64,000 nucleotides of DNA from Malaciobacter molluscorum LMG 25693. GTDB taxonomy: Bacteria; Campylobacterota; Campylobacteria; Campylobacterales; Arcobacteraceae. Below, piece by piece: positions 38,688 to 47,576 of the stretch. The translations under genes and the position numbers were made by a program. The notes under the pieces were generated by a model that worked only from the letters and a program-made list of their open reading frames with translations, searched no databases and was not told the origin of the DNA. The stretch spans positions 2,728,001-2,792,000 of the forward strand of contig NZ_CP032098.1 of NCBI RefSeq assembly GCF_003544935.1, given 5' to 3'. How positions within the stretch are numbered: the first letter of the stretch is position 1; each line of letters begins with the position of its first letter.

Positions 38688-39080
38688 TACACCTATTTCA
38701 AAAAAATGTTCTTCCACTTTTTCATATTTTGCAATAGAACATGTTATTTTTAAAGCATTTTTATAATCTTTAAACTCTTGAATAAAAAAGTCTTGAAGTT
38801 TTTTTGCATTTGTTGCTCTGAAAACAAAATATCCTAAAATATTTGTACCTCTAGAACCTGCCTTTTCTATACCAAAACTATCAAACTTCCAATCAACACC
38901 TTTAGCAAAAAAAAATACCTCTTCTATTCTTCTTATTAACTCTTCTCTAACATTGTTATTATACTCACTTAAATGTACATAAAAAGCTACATTTGTATTA
39001 TAATCTTGTTGAACAAGTTTTTTTTGACTTTGTGTTATTGGCTCATCTGTTATTTTAAAATTTTCTTTTTCAATATTCAT
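38682..39080 (-). CDS. Unknown soluble protein
   Basis: A 132-residue protein that I cannot assign. It looks like a small alpha-beta sandwich: the strand NVAFYVHLSEY, a charged helix REELIRRIEEVFFFAKG, the strand ILGYFVFRATN, a helix KKLQDFFIQEFKDYKN and the strand ALKITCSIAKYE, a ferredoxin-like beta-alpha-beta order. It has one Cys, no signal and no catalytic motif. An RBS (AAAGGAAA) precedes the ATG. It lies upstream-adjacent to nothing on its strand except dksA after a 105-bp gap. Confidence 0.7.
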   Translation of the reverse strand: MNIEKENFKITDEPITQSQKKLVQQDYNTNVAFYVHLSEYNNNVREELIRRIEEVFFFAKGVDWKFDSFGIEKAGSRGTNILGYFVFRATNAKKLQDFFIQEFKDYKNALKITCSIAKYEKVEEHFFEIGVE

Positions 39081-39159
39081 TATTTTCCTTTGGTAAGAAC
39101 TCTATTTACTATTATATAAAAGAAAGATAAAAATTAGGAAAAATAAAAGGAAAGTAAAT

Positions 39160-39187
39160 ATAAAAAAGCTTGGAAAATTCCAAGCTT
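39160..39187 (-). terminator. Terminator of dksA
   Basis: Arms AAGCTTGGAA and TTCCAAGCTT form a perfect stem overlapping the dksA stop. On the minus strand it is followed by TTTTTT, a good intrinsic terminator. Confidence 0.85.
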
Positions 39188-39560
39188 AACGTTCTTTTTT
39201 CTCGTTATCGATGAAACTTCTACAATCTATACAATATCTTGCATGAGGTTTAACTCTTAATCTTTTAATAGTAATTTCACTATCACACATTTCACAAAGA
39301 CCTGTATATTCACCTTTTTCTATCTTTTTTAATGCGTGATCAATTAATTCTAATTCTTTTTTTTGTTGTTTTTTAATATGAATATCATTTGAGTAATCTC
39401 TACTTGCAGCTGCAAAATCACCCTCATCTTTTAAATCCATTGTACTCAAAGACTCATGATCTTCATCAATTTTTCTTAAAGCTGTTTCAATCTTTTGCTT
39501 ATTTTCTAATAATAAGACTTTTATCTCTTCAACTTGCTTTTCATTTAATGCTTTAGCCAT
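39186..39560 (-). CDS. dksA: DksA/TraR family transcription factor
   Basis: A 124-residue protein with a coiled-coil N-terminal half (LEEVKVLLLENKQKIETAL-like, residues about 8-60; tip region near DLKDEGDFAAA) and a zinc finger C-x2-C-x17-C-x2-C (CEMC and CIDC) near residues 92-116. It binds the RNA polymerase secondary channel and, with ppGpp, controls stringent promoters such as the rRNA promoter at 24764. The acidic tip holds Asp residues as in DksA. Own terminator. Confidence 0.9.
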   Translation of the reverse strand: MAKALNEKQVEEIKVLLLENKQKIETALRKIDEDHESLSTMDLKDEGDFAAASRDYSNDIHIKKQQKKELELIDHALKKIEKGEYTGLCEMCDSEITIKRLRVKPHARYCIDCRSFIDNEKKER

Positions 39561-39649
39561 AACACTTCCTAAATTTTTTGCGAATTATACAAAAATACAT
39601 CTGTGTTATTTATAAAATATGACATTTTTACAACATTTTTACAACTAAA

Positions 39650-40879
39650 TTATAATTTACTTATTGATTTGCCAACTAAAAAACCACTTGCCCATGCAAA
39701 ATGAAGATTAAACCCTCCTCTATTTCCAACTATATCTAAAACCTCTCCTGCAAAATATAAATTTTTACATAATTTACTTTCAAAAGTTTTATTATCAACT
39801 TCATCAGTTCTTATTCCACCACCACTTGCTTCTGCATGTTTAAAGCCTTGAGTTCCATCTATTTTAAATCGCATATTTGTTAAAGTATTAATTATAGCTC
39901 TTAACTGTTTTGCATTTATATCAGCTGATTTTATATCTTTATTTATATTATTTATATCTAATAAAACCATCGCTAATTTTTTAGATACAACACCTGTTAG
40001 AGCATCAATTGCATCACTTTTTGGAATTGTTTTAAAAAGAGTTTCAATTATGCCTAAAAGTTCATTTTTTGTTAAAGTAGGAAAAAGATTTATTGATATA
40101 GCAACATCTTGATATAAACTTAAAGCATAAACTGCATATTGTGAAATATCCAAAATAGCAAAACCAGATACTCCATACTTTGTAAAAAGAATATCACCTG
40201 TAATCTCTTTTTCTTTTTGTTTATCTATATATAATGTAACAGTTGCCTCTTTTTTTACGCCTTGCAATTTACTTTTAAATTCAAAGTCTGTTTGAAGACC
40301 AACTAAAGAAGGGTATGTAGGGTTAAAACTATGATTAAAACTAGTTGCTATATCTATTCCATCTTCAGTTGAATTTAATTGAGGAGCAGCTTGTAAACCA
40401 CTACTTATTAAAACTTTATCATAATCTTTAAACTCTTTATCTTCTGATTTTAAAATAAAACTATCTTCTTTTTTTATTACCTTTTCTATTTTAGTTTCTA
40501 ATATTTGATTTATTTGTAAATTCTCAAGCTCTTTTTCTAATAAAAGTACAACAGATTTTGCTTCATTTGATAAAGGATATACTTTACTGCTATCTTTTAT
40601 ATCTAAAATCAATCCTATACTTTTACAAAAATTTTCAAATGCTTTAAAATCAAACTCTTTTAATGCCTGATTTACAAAACTTGGATTTTCTCCTATATAG
40701 TTATCTTGAGTAATTGTTGTATTTGAAATATTGCATCTACCATTTCCTGATGCAAGTATTTTTTTTCCTATCAAATTATTTATATCAAAAATATCTATAT
40801 ATAAATCTTTATTTAACCTTTTGGCTGTAATAGCAGCCATTACACCTGCTGCACCTGCACCAATAATTGCTATCTTCAA
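39650..40879 (-). CDS. HI0933/BaiN-type FAD-dependent oxidoreductase
   Basis: A 409-residue flavoprotein. The FAD-binding motif IAIIGAGAAGVMAA is at the very N-terminus, ASGNGRCNISN near residue 50 and ASGGGIRTDEVDNK and NRGGFNLHFAWASGF near the C-terminus are family signatures. Known relatives include BaiN, but most have no assigned substrate. A frame upstream would add ten residues from a TTG at 40909, but the TTG at 40879 follows RBS AAGGA by five bases and places the Rossmann motif at the start, so it is chosen. It begins 8 bp after the cupin gene ends. Confidence 0.85.
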   Translation of the reverse strand: MKIAIIGAGAAGVMAAITAKRLNKDLYIDIFDINNLIGKKILASGNGRCNISNTTITQDNYIGENPSFVNQALKEFDFKAFENFCKSIGLILDIKDSSKVYPLSNEAKSVVLLLEKELENLQINQILETKIEKVIKKEDSFILKSEDKEFKDYDKVLISSGLQAAPQLNSTEDGIDIATSFNHSFNPTYPSLVGLQTDFEFKSKLQGVKKEATVTLYIDKQKEKEITGDILFTKYGVSGFAILDISQYAVYALSLYQDVAISINLFPTLTKNELLGIIETLFKTIPKSDAIDALTGVVSKKLAMVLLDINNINKDIKSADINAKQLRAIINTLTNMRFKIDGTQGFKHAEASGGGIRTDEVDNKTFESKLCKNLYFAGEVLDIVGNRGGFNLHFAWASGFLVGKSISKL

Positions 40880-40887
40880 AATATTCC

Positions 40888-41202
40888 TTAATAAAATATT
40901 GCCAACCAAATTGTTGGTTCATTTTCATTTGTGTATTTTACCCTATGCTTTCTGTGAGAATCTATATTTAAATAATCACCTTTTTTTAATTTTACTTGTT
41001 TATCTTCAAACTCTATAATTGCATCACCACTTAATACAATTACAAACTCATTTTCTTCTTGATCATACCAAAAGTTTTTTTTACTTTTTTGTCCATTTGA
41101 TACTATTTTTTCAATTTTCACATTTTTTGTATTTATTAATGAAATAAACTGTTCTACATTTTTATCAATTTTTATATCATCTAATATATTTTTTACTTGC
41201 AT
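40888..41202 (-). CDS. Cupin-domain protein
   Basis: A 104-residue single cupin. The core motif EENEFVIVLSGDAIIEFED and the later LKKGDYLNIDSHRKHRVKY give His and Glu positions that could bind a metal, though the first cupin motif lacks the usual two His. Such short cupins are often metal-dependent dioxygenase-like or sensory proteins. It is upstream of and probably co-transcribed with the flavoprotein gene. Function unknown. Confidence 0.8.
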   Translation of the reverse strand: MQVKNILDDIKIDKNVEQFISLINTKNVKIEKIVSNGQKSKKNFWYDQEENEFVIVLSGDAIIEFEDKQVKLKKGDYLNIDSHRKHRVKYTNENEPTIWLAIFY

Positions 41203-41421
41203 TTTTACCCTTTATTATTATAAGATTATAACAAATTTAACAAAATTTTTCTTTTTTATAATCCTTAGTAAAATAATCAACTTTATTTTTTAGAGTTTTT
41301 TATAAAAATTTAGATTTACTTTTTTTATCATATTGAAAACTTAATACTTTTTTTGCTATTCTATTAAGATGTACTATTTTATGGTAGTTATATAAAACAA
41401 AAATTACTATTTATTTTAAAG

Positions 41422-41438
41422 TTTAGTAATTTACTAAA
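41422..41438 (+). promoter_or_regulatory. Palindromic operator upstream of metY
   Basis: TTTAGTAA and TTACTAAA are perfect inverted arms around one base. It is upstream of the metY promoter and the gene for an Rrf2-type regulator lies in the same operon, so this is a candidate binding site for it. Confidence 0.55.
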
Positions 41439-41491
41439 GATTAAATCAGAAGCTAATTTATAATCTTTATATTTAATCTTTATAATATCAC

Positions 41492-41520
41492 TTGACATTA
41501 TTTTTAAAATAGTATAGACT
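41492..41520 (+). promoter_or_regulatory. Candidate metY promoter
   Basis: TTGACA (41492-41497) is followed, after 17 bp, by TAGACT, or after 15 bp by TATAGA. The -35 is perfect; the -10 is weak, as expected for a regulated promoter. Confidence 0.45.
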
Positions 41521-41548
41521 TTCAACATAAAAATCAAAAGGGAAAAAA

Positions 41549-42820
41549 ATGCAAAAAGAGACTATTGCAATACATGCAGGGTACAATAAAAAAGAGGGAC
41601 ATGGATCAATGAGCGTTCCTATCACTCAAACAACTGCATATGCATTTAGAGATTCTGAACATGCAGCAAATTTATTTGCACTAAAAGAGTTAGGTCCTAT
41701 TTATGGAAGAATAACTAACCCTACTACTGATGTATTAGAACAAAGATTTGCTGCACTTGAGGGTGGTGCTGCAGCAATTTGTACATCAAGTGGTCAAGCA
41801 GCAATATTTTTTGCAATTGCAAATGTTGCAGAAGCTGGAGATAATATACTTATCTCAGATAAACTATACGGTGGTGCTGTTACATTACTTACACATACTA
41901 TTAAAAGATTTGGTATTAAAGCTAGAGTTTTTAATAGTGAAAAAGTAAATGACTTAGAAGAGCAAATAAATGATAAAACAAAAGCTATCTTCTTTGAATC
42001 ACTATCAAACCCGCAAATTGCTATTGGAGATATTGAAAAAATTGTTGAAATAGCAAAAAAACATGGAGTATTAACTATTTGTGATAATACAGTTGCAACA
42101 GCAGCTTTATTTAATCCTATTAAATGGGGTGTAGATGTAGTTGTTCATTCTACTTCTAAATATACAAATGGACAAGGAACTGCTATTGGGGGAATTGTAG
42201 TAGAAAGAGAAGGTCTTGCAGAGTTTTTCAAAGAAAATAACAAAAGATACTATCACTTTAATGAACCTGATGAAAGTTATCATGGATTAGTTTATACTGA
42301 AGTTCCATTACCAAACTTTTGTCTTAGAATTAGACTTGCACTATTAAGAGACATAGGAGCAACTCAGTCTCCACATAATTCATGGCTTCTAATTCAGACA
42401 TTAGAAACACTATTGTTAAGAGTAGATAAACATTCAGATAATGCTTTAGAGGTTGCTAAATTTTTACAATCTCATCCAAAAGTAAAATCTGTTAATTATC
42501 CAGGCTTAAAAGATAGTCCATATTATGAAAAAGCTCAAAAATACTTCAAAAATGGAAAAGCTTCAGGGCTTATCTCATTTGAAGCAGAAAGTTTTGAAGA
42601 TGCAAGAAAAATTATTGATAGTACAAAACTATTTAGTGTAGTTGTAAATATTGGTGATAGTAAATCTTTAATTACTCATCCAGGAAGTACAACTCACTCA
42701 CAATTAAGTGAAGAGGAACTAATTGCTGCTGGTATTAACCCATCAACAATTAGATTAAGTATAGGATTAGAAGATCCTAAAGATTTAATTGAAGATTTAG
42801 ATCAAGCATTAAATAAATAA
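41549..42820 (+). CDS. metY: O-acetylhomoserine sulfhydrylase (MetY-like)
   Basis: A 423-residue PLP enzyme of the Cys/Met metabolism family. The PLP lysine is in HSTSKYTNGQGTAIGG near residue 205; YGRITNPTTDVLEQRFAALE near residue 52 and SLITHPGSTTHSQLSEEEL near residue 370 are the usual substrate-binding segments. It joins sulfide to O-acetylhomoserine, giving homocysteine. It starts the operon that continues through the Rrf2 regulator, cysK and the sulfate assimilation genes, consistent with direct sulfhydrylation of sulfide. RBS AAAAGGGA precedes the ATG. Confidence 0.93.
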   Translation: MQKETIAIHAGYNKKEGHGSMSVPITQTTAYAFRDSEHAANLFALKELGPIYGRITNPTTDVLEQRFAALEGGAAAICTSSGQAAIFFAIANVAEAGDNILISDKLYGGAVTLLTHTIKRFGIKARVFNSEKVNDLEEQINDKTKAIFFESLSNPQIAIGDIEKIVEIAKKHGVLTICDNTVATAALFNPIKWGVDVVVHSTSKYTNGQGTAIGGIVVEREGLAEFFKENNKRYYHFNEPDESYHGLVYTEVPLPNFCLRIRLALLRDIGATQSPHNSWLLIQTLETLLLRVDKHSDNALEVAKFLQSHPKVKSVNYPGLKDSPYYEKAQKYFKNGKASGLISFEAESFEDARKIIDSTKLFSVVVNIGDSKSLITHPGSTTHSQLSEEELIAAGINPSTIRLSIGLEDPKDLIEDLDQALNK

Positions 42821-42834
42821 AATAGGAAAAAGAA

Positions 42835-43248
42835 ATGCCATTAATTTCAACAAAGGGAGTATATGGATTATCTGCCATGCATGAGTTAAGTAAATACAAT
42901 AAGGATACTCCCATGCAAATTAAAGAGATTTCTAAAAAAGCAAATATTCCGCAGAATTATTTAGAACAACTTTTAGGAAAATTAAGAAAAGCGGGACTGG
43001 TTAAAAGTATAAGAGGTGCAAAAGGAGGCTATATACTAGCCCTTGAAGCAAAAGATATATATATAGGTGATATTTTGGCTGTTTTGGAGGATGATTTAAA
43101 AATTATTGACCAAAGAAGCCAAAATCCTATATTAAATCTTTTCTTCGAAGATGCAAAATTAAATATAAGAACTTTTTTTAATGTAAATCTATCAAAGTTA
43201 GATGAATATCAAGAAAAGTATAATGAATTTTTACACTATAGCATATAA
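42835..43248 (+). CDS. Cysteine-free Rrf2 family regulator
   Basis: A 137-residue Rrf2-family winged-helix protein: KGVYGLSAMHELSKY at the start, MQIKEISKKANIPQNYLEQL as recognition region and VKSIRGAKGGYILAL as wing. The segment that in IscR or NsrR holds three Cys for an iron-sulfur cluster has none, as in CymR of Firmicutes, which senses cysteine status through binding to CysK. Here cysK is the very next gene (18 bp away), so a CymR-like role is plausible. The operator at 41422 is the best candidate target. Confidence 0.88.
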   Translation: MPLISTKGVYGLSAMHELSKYNKDTPMQIKEISKKANIPQNYLEQLLGKLRKAGLVKSIRGAKGGYILALEAKDIYIGDILAVLEDDLKIIDQRSQNPILNLFFEDAKLNIRTFFNVNLSKLDEYQEKYNEFLHYSI

Positions 43249-43266
43249 TTTTACAAGGAGTTAATT

Positions 43267-44199
43267 ATGAAGTATGCAAAGAACGTTACGGAATTAGTTG
43301 GGAATACACCTTTAGTTGAACTACAAAGTGCATCTAAAAAAAGTGGTGCTACTGTTTTAGGTAAATGTGAGTTTATGAATCCTACACATTCAGTTAAAGA
43401 TAGAATTGGTACAAATATGATTAAAACTGCTATTGAAAATGGTTTAATCAATGATACTACAACAGTAATTGAACCAACAAGTGGAAATACAGGTATTGCA
43501 CTTGCTTCTGTTTGTGCAGGTCTTGGAATTAAATTAATTTTAACAATGCCAAGTTCAATGAGTATTGAAAGAAGAAAACTTTTAAAAGCATTAGGTGCAG
43601 AACTTGTACTTACAGAGCCAGAGAAAGGAATGAAAGGTGCTGTTGAAAAAGCTAATGAATTAAGTAAAGAAATTGATAATTCATTTGTTCCTCAACAATT
43701 TGCAAATCAAGCAAATCCAGATATTCATAGAAAAACTACTGCAAAAGAGATTTTAGCAGATACTGATGGAAAAATTGACATCTTTGTTGCAGCAATTGGT
43801 ACAGGTGGAACATTAACAGGAACAGGTGAAATTTTAAAACAACATAATCCTGATATTAAAATCATTGCAGTTGAACCTGAAGCATCTCCTGTATTAAGTG
43901 GTGGAAAACCAGGTCCTCACAAAATTCAAGGAATTGGAGCTGGATTTGTTCCAGATATATTAGATACTAAACTTTATGATGAAGTTGTAACTGTATCAAA
44001 TGAAGATGCAATTGAAAGTTCAAGAAGACTTGCAAAAGAAGAAGGTTTATTAGTTGGTGTTTCTGCAGGTGCAAATATAAAAGTAGCACAAGATATAGCA
44101 TCAAGACCAGAAAATAAAGGTAAAACAATAGTAACAATTCTTTGTGATACTGGGGAAAGATACTTAAGTTCTGGATTATATGAATATGATGATGAGTAA
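43267..44199 (+). CDS. cysK: Cysteine synthase A (O-acetylserine sulfhydrylase)
   Basis: A 310-residue PLP enzyme of the CysK family. PLP lysine motif [15 protein letters not shown] near residue 42, the phosphate-binding [12 protein letters not shown] near residue 75, and [15 protein letters not shown] near residue 178 are all canonical. It converts O-acetylserine and sulfide to cysteine. RBS AAGGAG sits before the ATG. The stop is inside the first of two hairpins that separate it from the sulfate reduction genes. Confidence 0.95.
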   Translation: MKYAKNVTELVGNTPLVELQSASKKSGATVLGKCEFMNPTHSVKDRIGTNMIKTAIENGLINDTTTVIEPTSGNTGIALASVCAGLGIKLILTMPSSMSIERRKLLKALGAELVLTEPEKGMKGAVEKANELSKEIDNSFVPQQFANQANPDIHRKTTAKEILADTDGKIDIFVAAIGTGGTLTGTGEILKQHNPDIKIIAVEPEASPVLSGGKPGPHKIQGIGAGFVPDILDTKLYDEVVTVSNEDAIESSRRLAKEEGLLVGVSAGANIKVAQDIASRPENKGKTIVTILCDTGERYLSSGLYEYDDE

Positions 44200-44209
44200 A
44201 ATACTCATC
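44191..44209 (+). other. Hairpin at the cysK 3' end
   Basis: Arms GATGAGTA and TACTCATC around AAA contain the last cysK codons. It has no T-run, so it may protect the cysK mRNA or act with the second hairpin. Confidence 0.6.
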
Positions 44210-44239
44210 CTCATATGAATCATCTTTAAACATATGAGG
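44209..44239 (+). promoter_or_regulatory. Hairpin covering the RBS of the DUF2061 gene
   Basis: Arms CCTCATATG and CATATGAGG pair perfectly over 9 bp around a 13-base loop. The right arm contains the GAGG of the ribosome binding site for the ATG at 44250, so folding would hide it. Confidence 0.6.
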
Positions 44240-44249
44240 AAATATAAAA

Positions 44250-44480
44250 ATGCATGAAAAACCCTACAGATCAATAGTAAAATCAATATCATGGAGAACA
44301 ATAGGAACTATAGACACTATGATTATCTCTTATTTTATTACGGGTAATTTTGTTATGGCAGCATCTATTGGTTCTATCGAAGTTTTCACAAAAATGGTTA
44401 TATATTATTTTCATGAAAGAGCTTGGAATAAAATTCCACTTGGTAGAGTAAAACCAACACAAAATGATTATCAAATTTAG
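44250..44480 (+). CDS. DUF2061 membrane protein
   Basis: A 76-residue protein with two membrane helices (about residues 16-32 and 33-55). The pattern SIVKSISWRTIGTIDTMIIS and YYFHERAWNKIPLG is typical of DUF2061, a family often encoded in sulfate assimilation operons. Its role is unknown; help with sulfate or sulfite movement is a guess from the context. The gene overlaps the longer possible start of cysH. Confidence 0.85.
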   Translation: MHEKPYRSIVKSISWRTIGTIDTMIISYFITGNFVMAASIGSIEVFTKMVIYYFHERAWNKIPLGRVKPTQNDYQI

Positions 44481-44487
44481 GTACAAA

Positions 44488-45186
44488 ATGGAAATTATTA
44501 ATAAATTAAATGAAAAACTAAAAGATGTTTCAACATTAGATGTAATTGAATTTTTTTTAAAAGGGTATAAAAATAAAATTGCATTAGCTTCAAGTTTAGG
44601 AGCTGAAGATCAAGTTTTAACGGATATGATTCTAAAAACAAATAAAGATACAAAAATTTTTACTTTAGATACAGGAAGATTAAATCCAGAAACATATAAT
44701 GTAATGGATGCAACAAACCTAAAATATTCAGTAAAACTTGATGTTTACTTTCCGAAGTTAGAAAATGTTGAAAAGTTATATAAAACACAAGGTGTAAATG
44801 GTCACTTTGAAAGTATAGATAATAGAAAAAACTGCTGTAATATAAGAAAAATTGAACCTCTAAAAAGAGCTTTAGAAGGTCTTGATGTTTGGTTTACAGG
44901 ACTTAGAAGTTCTCAAAGTGTTACAAGAGAAGATATGAAGTTAGTTGAATGGGATGAAGCTTTTGGATTAATTAAAGTAAACCCTTTAATTAACTGGAAT
45001 GAAGAAGATGTATGGACATATATAAAAGAAAATAGTGTTCCATATAATAAACTTCATGATCAAGGATATCCAAGTATTGGATGTGCACCCTGTACTAGAG
45101 CCGTTAAGGACGGTGAAGATATTAGAGCTGGAAGATGGTGGTGGGAAAATCCTGAACATAAAGAGTGTGGTTTACATAAAAAATAG
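44488..45186 (+). CDS. cysH: APS reductase, assimilatory (CysH family)
   Basis: A 232-residue CysH. The pyrophosphatase-like loop LASSLGAEDQVLTDM is near residue 33, the two cysteine pairs are KNCCNIRKIEPL and GCAPCTRAV, and the C-terminal catalytic ECGLHKK is intact. Two Cys pairs bind a [4Fe-4S] cluster in APS reductases, whereas the PAPS type lacks them, so APS is the likely substrate. That agrees with the absence of cysC in the operon. Two starts exist, ATG 44464 (overlapping the DUF2061 gene) and ATG 44488; the second is chosen because TAGG lies just before it, but 44464 is not excluded. Confidence 0.92.
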   Translation: MEIINKLNEKLKDVSTLDVIEFFLKGYKNKIALASSLGAEDQVLTDMILKTNKDTKIFTLDTGRLNPETYNVMDATNLKYSVKLDVYFPKLENVEKLYKTQGVNGHFESIDNRKNCCNIRKIEPLKRALEGLDVWFTGLRSSQSVTREDMKLVEWDEAFGLIKVNPLINWNEEDVWTYIKENSVPYNKLHDQGYPSIGCAPCTRAVKDGEDIRAGRWWWENPEHKECGLHKK

Positions 45187-45245
45187 TTGATATATTCAAA
45201 CCTTTAATTTGATATATATTTAAAAGTTTATTTAATGGAGAGATT

Positions 45246-46157
45246 ATGTTAGATACAAAAAGATTAACTCACTTAAAACAACTAGAAGCTGAGTCAATTC
45301 ATATTATTAGAGAAGTTGTAGCAGAATTTAATAATCCTGCAATGCTTTATTCAATTGGTAAAGATTCTGCTGTGATGCTTCACTTAGCAATCAAAGCTTT
45401 TGCACCTGCAAAGTTACCATTTCCTTTACTTCATGTTGATACAACATGGAAGTTTAAAGAGATGATTGAATTTAGAGATAAAAGAGCAAAAGAACTTGGA
45501 TTTGAATTACTTGTACATGTAAATCAAGAAGGCGTAGATCAAGGTATAGGACCATTTACACATGGAAGTGCAGTTCATACAGATATTATGAAAACACAAG
45601 GGTTAAAACAAGCATTAAACAAATATAAATTTGATGCTGTTTTTGGTGGAGCTAGACGTGATGAAGAAAAAAGTAGAGCAAAAGAGAGAATATATTCTTT
45701 TAGAGACAAAAATCACAGATGGGACCCAAAAAATCAAAGACCAGAACTTTGGAATATCTATAATGGTAGAGTTCATAAAGATGAATCAATAAGAGTATTT
45801 CCTCTTTCTAACTGGACAGAACTTGATATTTGGCAATATATATATTTAGAGCAAATTCCTATTGTTCCTTTATATTTTGCTAAAAAAAGACCAGTTGTTG
45901 AAAAAGATGGTATAAAAATCATGGTAGATGATGACAGAATGCCTATAGAAGAAGGTGAAGAAGTAAAAGAAGAGTTAGTTAGATTTAGAACGTTAGGTTG
46001 TTATCCTTTAACAGGTGCAGTTGAAAGTTCAGCAACTACTTTACCTGAAATTATTCAAGAAATGTTACTTACTAAAACAAGTGAGAGACAAGGAAGAGTT
46101 ATTGACCAAGACCAAGCAGGATCAATGGAAAAGAAAAAAATAGAGGGGTATTTTTAA
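45246..46157 (+). CDS. cysD: Sulfate adenylyltransferase subunit 2
   Basis: A 303-residue CysD, the PP-loop subunit that forms APS from sulfate and ATP. The ATP-binding loop is [15 protein letters not shown] near residue 37, with [19 protein letters not shown] and [15 protein letters not shown] downstream. It acts with the GTPase CysN, encoded one base after its stop. Length is normal. RBS GGAGAG precedes the ATG. Confidence 0.96.
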   Translation: MLDTKRLTHLKQLEAESIHIIREVVAEFNNPAMLYSIGKDSAVMLHLAIKAFAPAKLPFPLLHVDTTWKFKEMIEFRDKRAKELGFELLVHVNQEGVDQGIGPFTHGSAVHTDIMKTQGLKQALNKYKFDAVFGGARRDEEKSRAKERIYSFRDKNHRWDPKNQRPELWNIYNGRVHKDESIRVFPLSNWTELDIWQYIYLEQIPIVPLYFAKKRPVVEKDGIKIMVDDDRMPIEEGEEVKEELVRFRTLGCYPLTGAVESSATTLPEIIQEMLLTKTSERQGRVIDQDQAGSMEKKKIEGYF

Positions 46158-46158
46158 G

Positions 46159-47568
46159 ATGTCACATCAATCAGATTTAATAGAATCAAATATTGAACAA
46201 TATTTAAAAGAACATGAAAATAAAGAGTTATTAAAATTTATTACTTGTGGTAGTGTTGATGATGGTAAATCAACTCTAATTGGTAGACTTTTACATGATT
46301 CAAAAATGATTTTTGAAGATCAATTAGCAGCAATTAAAAGAGATTCTAAAAAAACAAATACAACAGATAAAGAATTTGATCTAGCTCTTTTAGTTGATGG
46401 TTTACAAAGTGAAAGAGAGCAAGGTATTACAATTGATGTTGCATACAGATATTTTAGTACGGACAAAAGAAAATTTATTATTGCAGATACTCCAGGACAT
46501 GAACAATATACAAGAAATATGGCAACTGGTGCATCAACTGCAGATTTAGCAATTATTTTAATTGATGCTAGATATGGAGTTCAAACACAAACAAAGAGAC
46601 ACTCTTTTATTACAAAACTATTAGGTATTAAAAATATTGTAGTTGCTGTTAATAAAATGGATCTTGTTGATTTTAATGAAGATAGATTTAATGAAATCAA
46701 AAAAGATTATGTAGAATTTGCAAAAGAATTAGGACTTGAAAATATAATTTTAATTCCTATTTCTGCACTTAATGGAGATAATGTAGTTAATAAAAGTAAA
46801 TTATCACCTTGGTATAAAGGTGAAACATTAATGAATACCCTTGAAACTATTGAAATTTCAAAAGATAGAGATTTAGCTCATTTTAGAATGCCTGTGCAAT
46901 ATGTAAATAGACCAAACTTAGACTTTAGAGGTTTTTGTGGAACAATAGCTTCTGGAGTAATTAAAGTAGGAGATGAAATTACAGTTCTTCCTTCTGGTAA
47001 AACTTCAAAAGTAAAAGAGATTGTTACATATGAAGGTAATTTAGAATATGCATATGTAGAACAAGCTATTACATTAACATTAGAAGATGAAATTGATATT
47101 AGTCGAGGTGATATAATAGTAAAAAGTGATGAACAACCAAACCATGCTAGTAGCTTAGATGTAGATATAGTATGGATGAGTGATGAACCTTTAACAAAAT
47201 CAAAATCTTATTATATTAAAAGAGCTACAACTTTTACATCTGGTAGTGTAGAATCATTTTATTATAAAACTGATGTAAATACACTTGAAAAAGATGAAAA
47301 TGCAAGTGTATTAAATCTAAATGAAATTGCACATGTTAAACTTAATTTAGAACAAGATATTGCTTTTGATTCTTATGAGAAAAATAAAACTATGGGAAGT
47401 TTTATAATTATTGATAGAGTTTCAAACAATACAGTTGGTGCAGGAATGATAAGAAATAAATCAAAAGAGCAAACAACTACAAATTCTAATTACTCTGATT
47501 TTGAAATTGAGTTTAATGCTTTAGTTAGAAAACATTTTCCTCATTGGGATGCAAAAGTTATAAAATAG
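46159..47568 (+). CDS. cysN: Sulfate adenylyltransferase subunit 1 (GTPase)
   Basis: A 469-residue CysN, an EF-Tu-like GTPase that drives APS synthesis. G motifs in order are [14 protein letters not shown], the switch [25 protein letters not shown] and NKMDLVDF. The C-terminal beta-barrel domains follow. There is no fused APS kinase (CysC) domain, which again supports APS as the reductant target of CysH. The downstream gene starts within a few bases of its stop. Confidence 0.96.
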   Translation: MSHQSDLIESNIEQYLKEHENKELLKFITCGSVDDGKSTLIGRLLHDSKMIFEDQLAAIKRDSKKTNTTDKEFDLALLVDGLQSEREQGITIDVAYRYFSTDKRKFIIADTPGHEQYTRNMATGASTADLAIILIDARYGVQTQTKRHSFITKLLGIKNIVVAVNKMDLVDFNEDRFNEIKKDYVEFAKELGLENIILIPISALNGDNVVNKSKLSPWYKGETLMNTLETIEISKDRDLAHFRMPVQYVNRPNLDFRGFCGTIASGVIKVGDEITVLPSGKTSKVKEIVTYEGNLEYAYVEQAITLTLEDEIDISRGDIIVKSDEQPNHASSLDVDIVWMSDEPLTKSKSYYIKRATTFTSGSVESFYYKTDVNTLEKDENASVLNLNEIAHVKLNLEQDIAFDSYEKNKTMGSFIIIDRVSNNTVGAGMIRNKSKEQTTTNSNYSDFEIEFNALVRKHFPHWDAKVIK

Positions 47569-47576
47569 GTATTTTG

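Larger units (their letters stand above)
41203..41548. other. Regulatory region upstream of the sulfur operon
   Basis: 346 bp without a gene, between divergent cupin and metY. It holds the palindrome at 41422-41438, a related half-site TTAGTAAA at 41265-41272, two TAATCTTTAT direct repeats near 41460-41486 and a candidate promoter at 41492-41520. No known sulfur riboswitch fold was recognised by eye. Confidence 0.7.

Noticed and set aside
41203-41548. A SAM or other sulfur riboswitch upstream of metY
   Set aside because: The region has repeats and a palindrome, but no conserved riboswitch core or terminator/anti-terminator pair could be traced by eye.
43967-44233. An 88-codon minus-strand frame opposite the end of cysK
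   Set aside because: It is a low-complexity Leu/His shadow of a strongly supported plus-strand gene.
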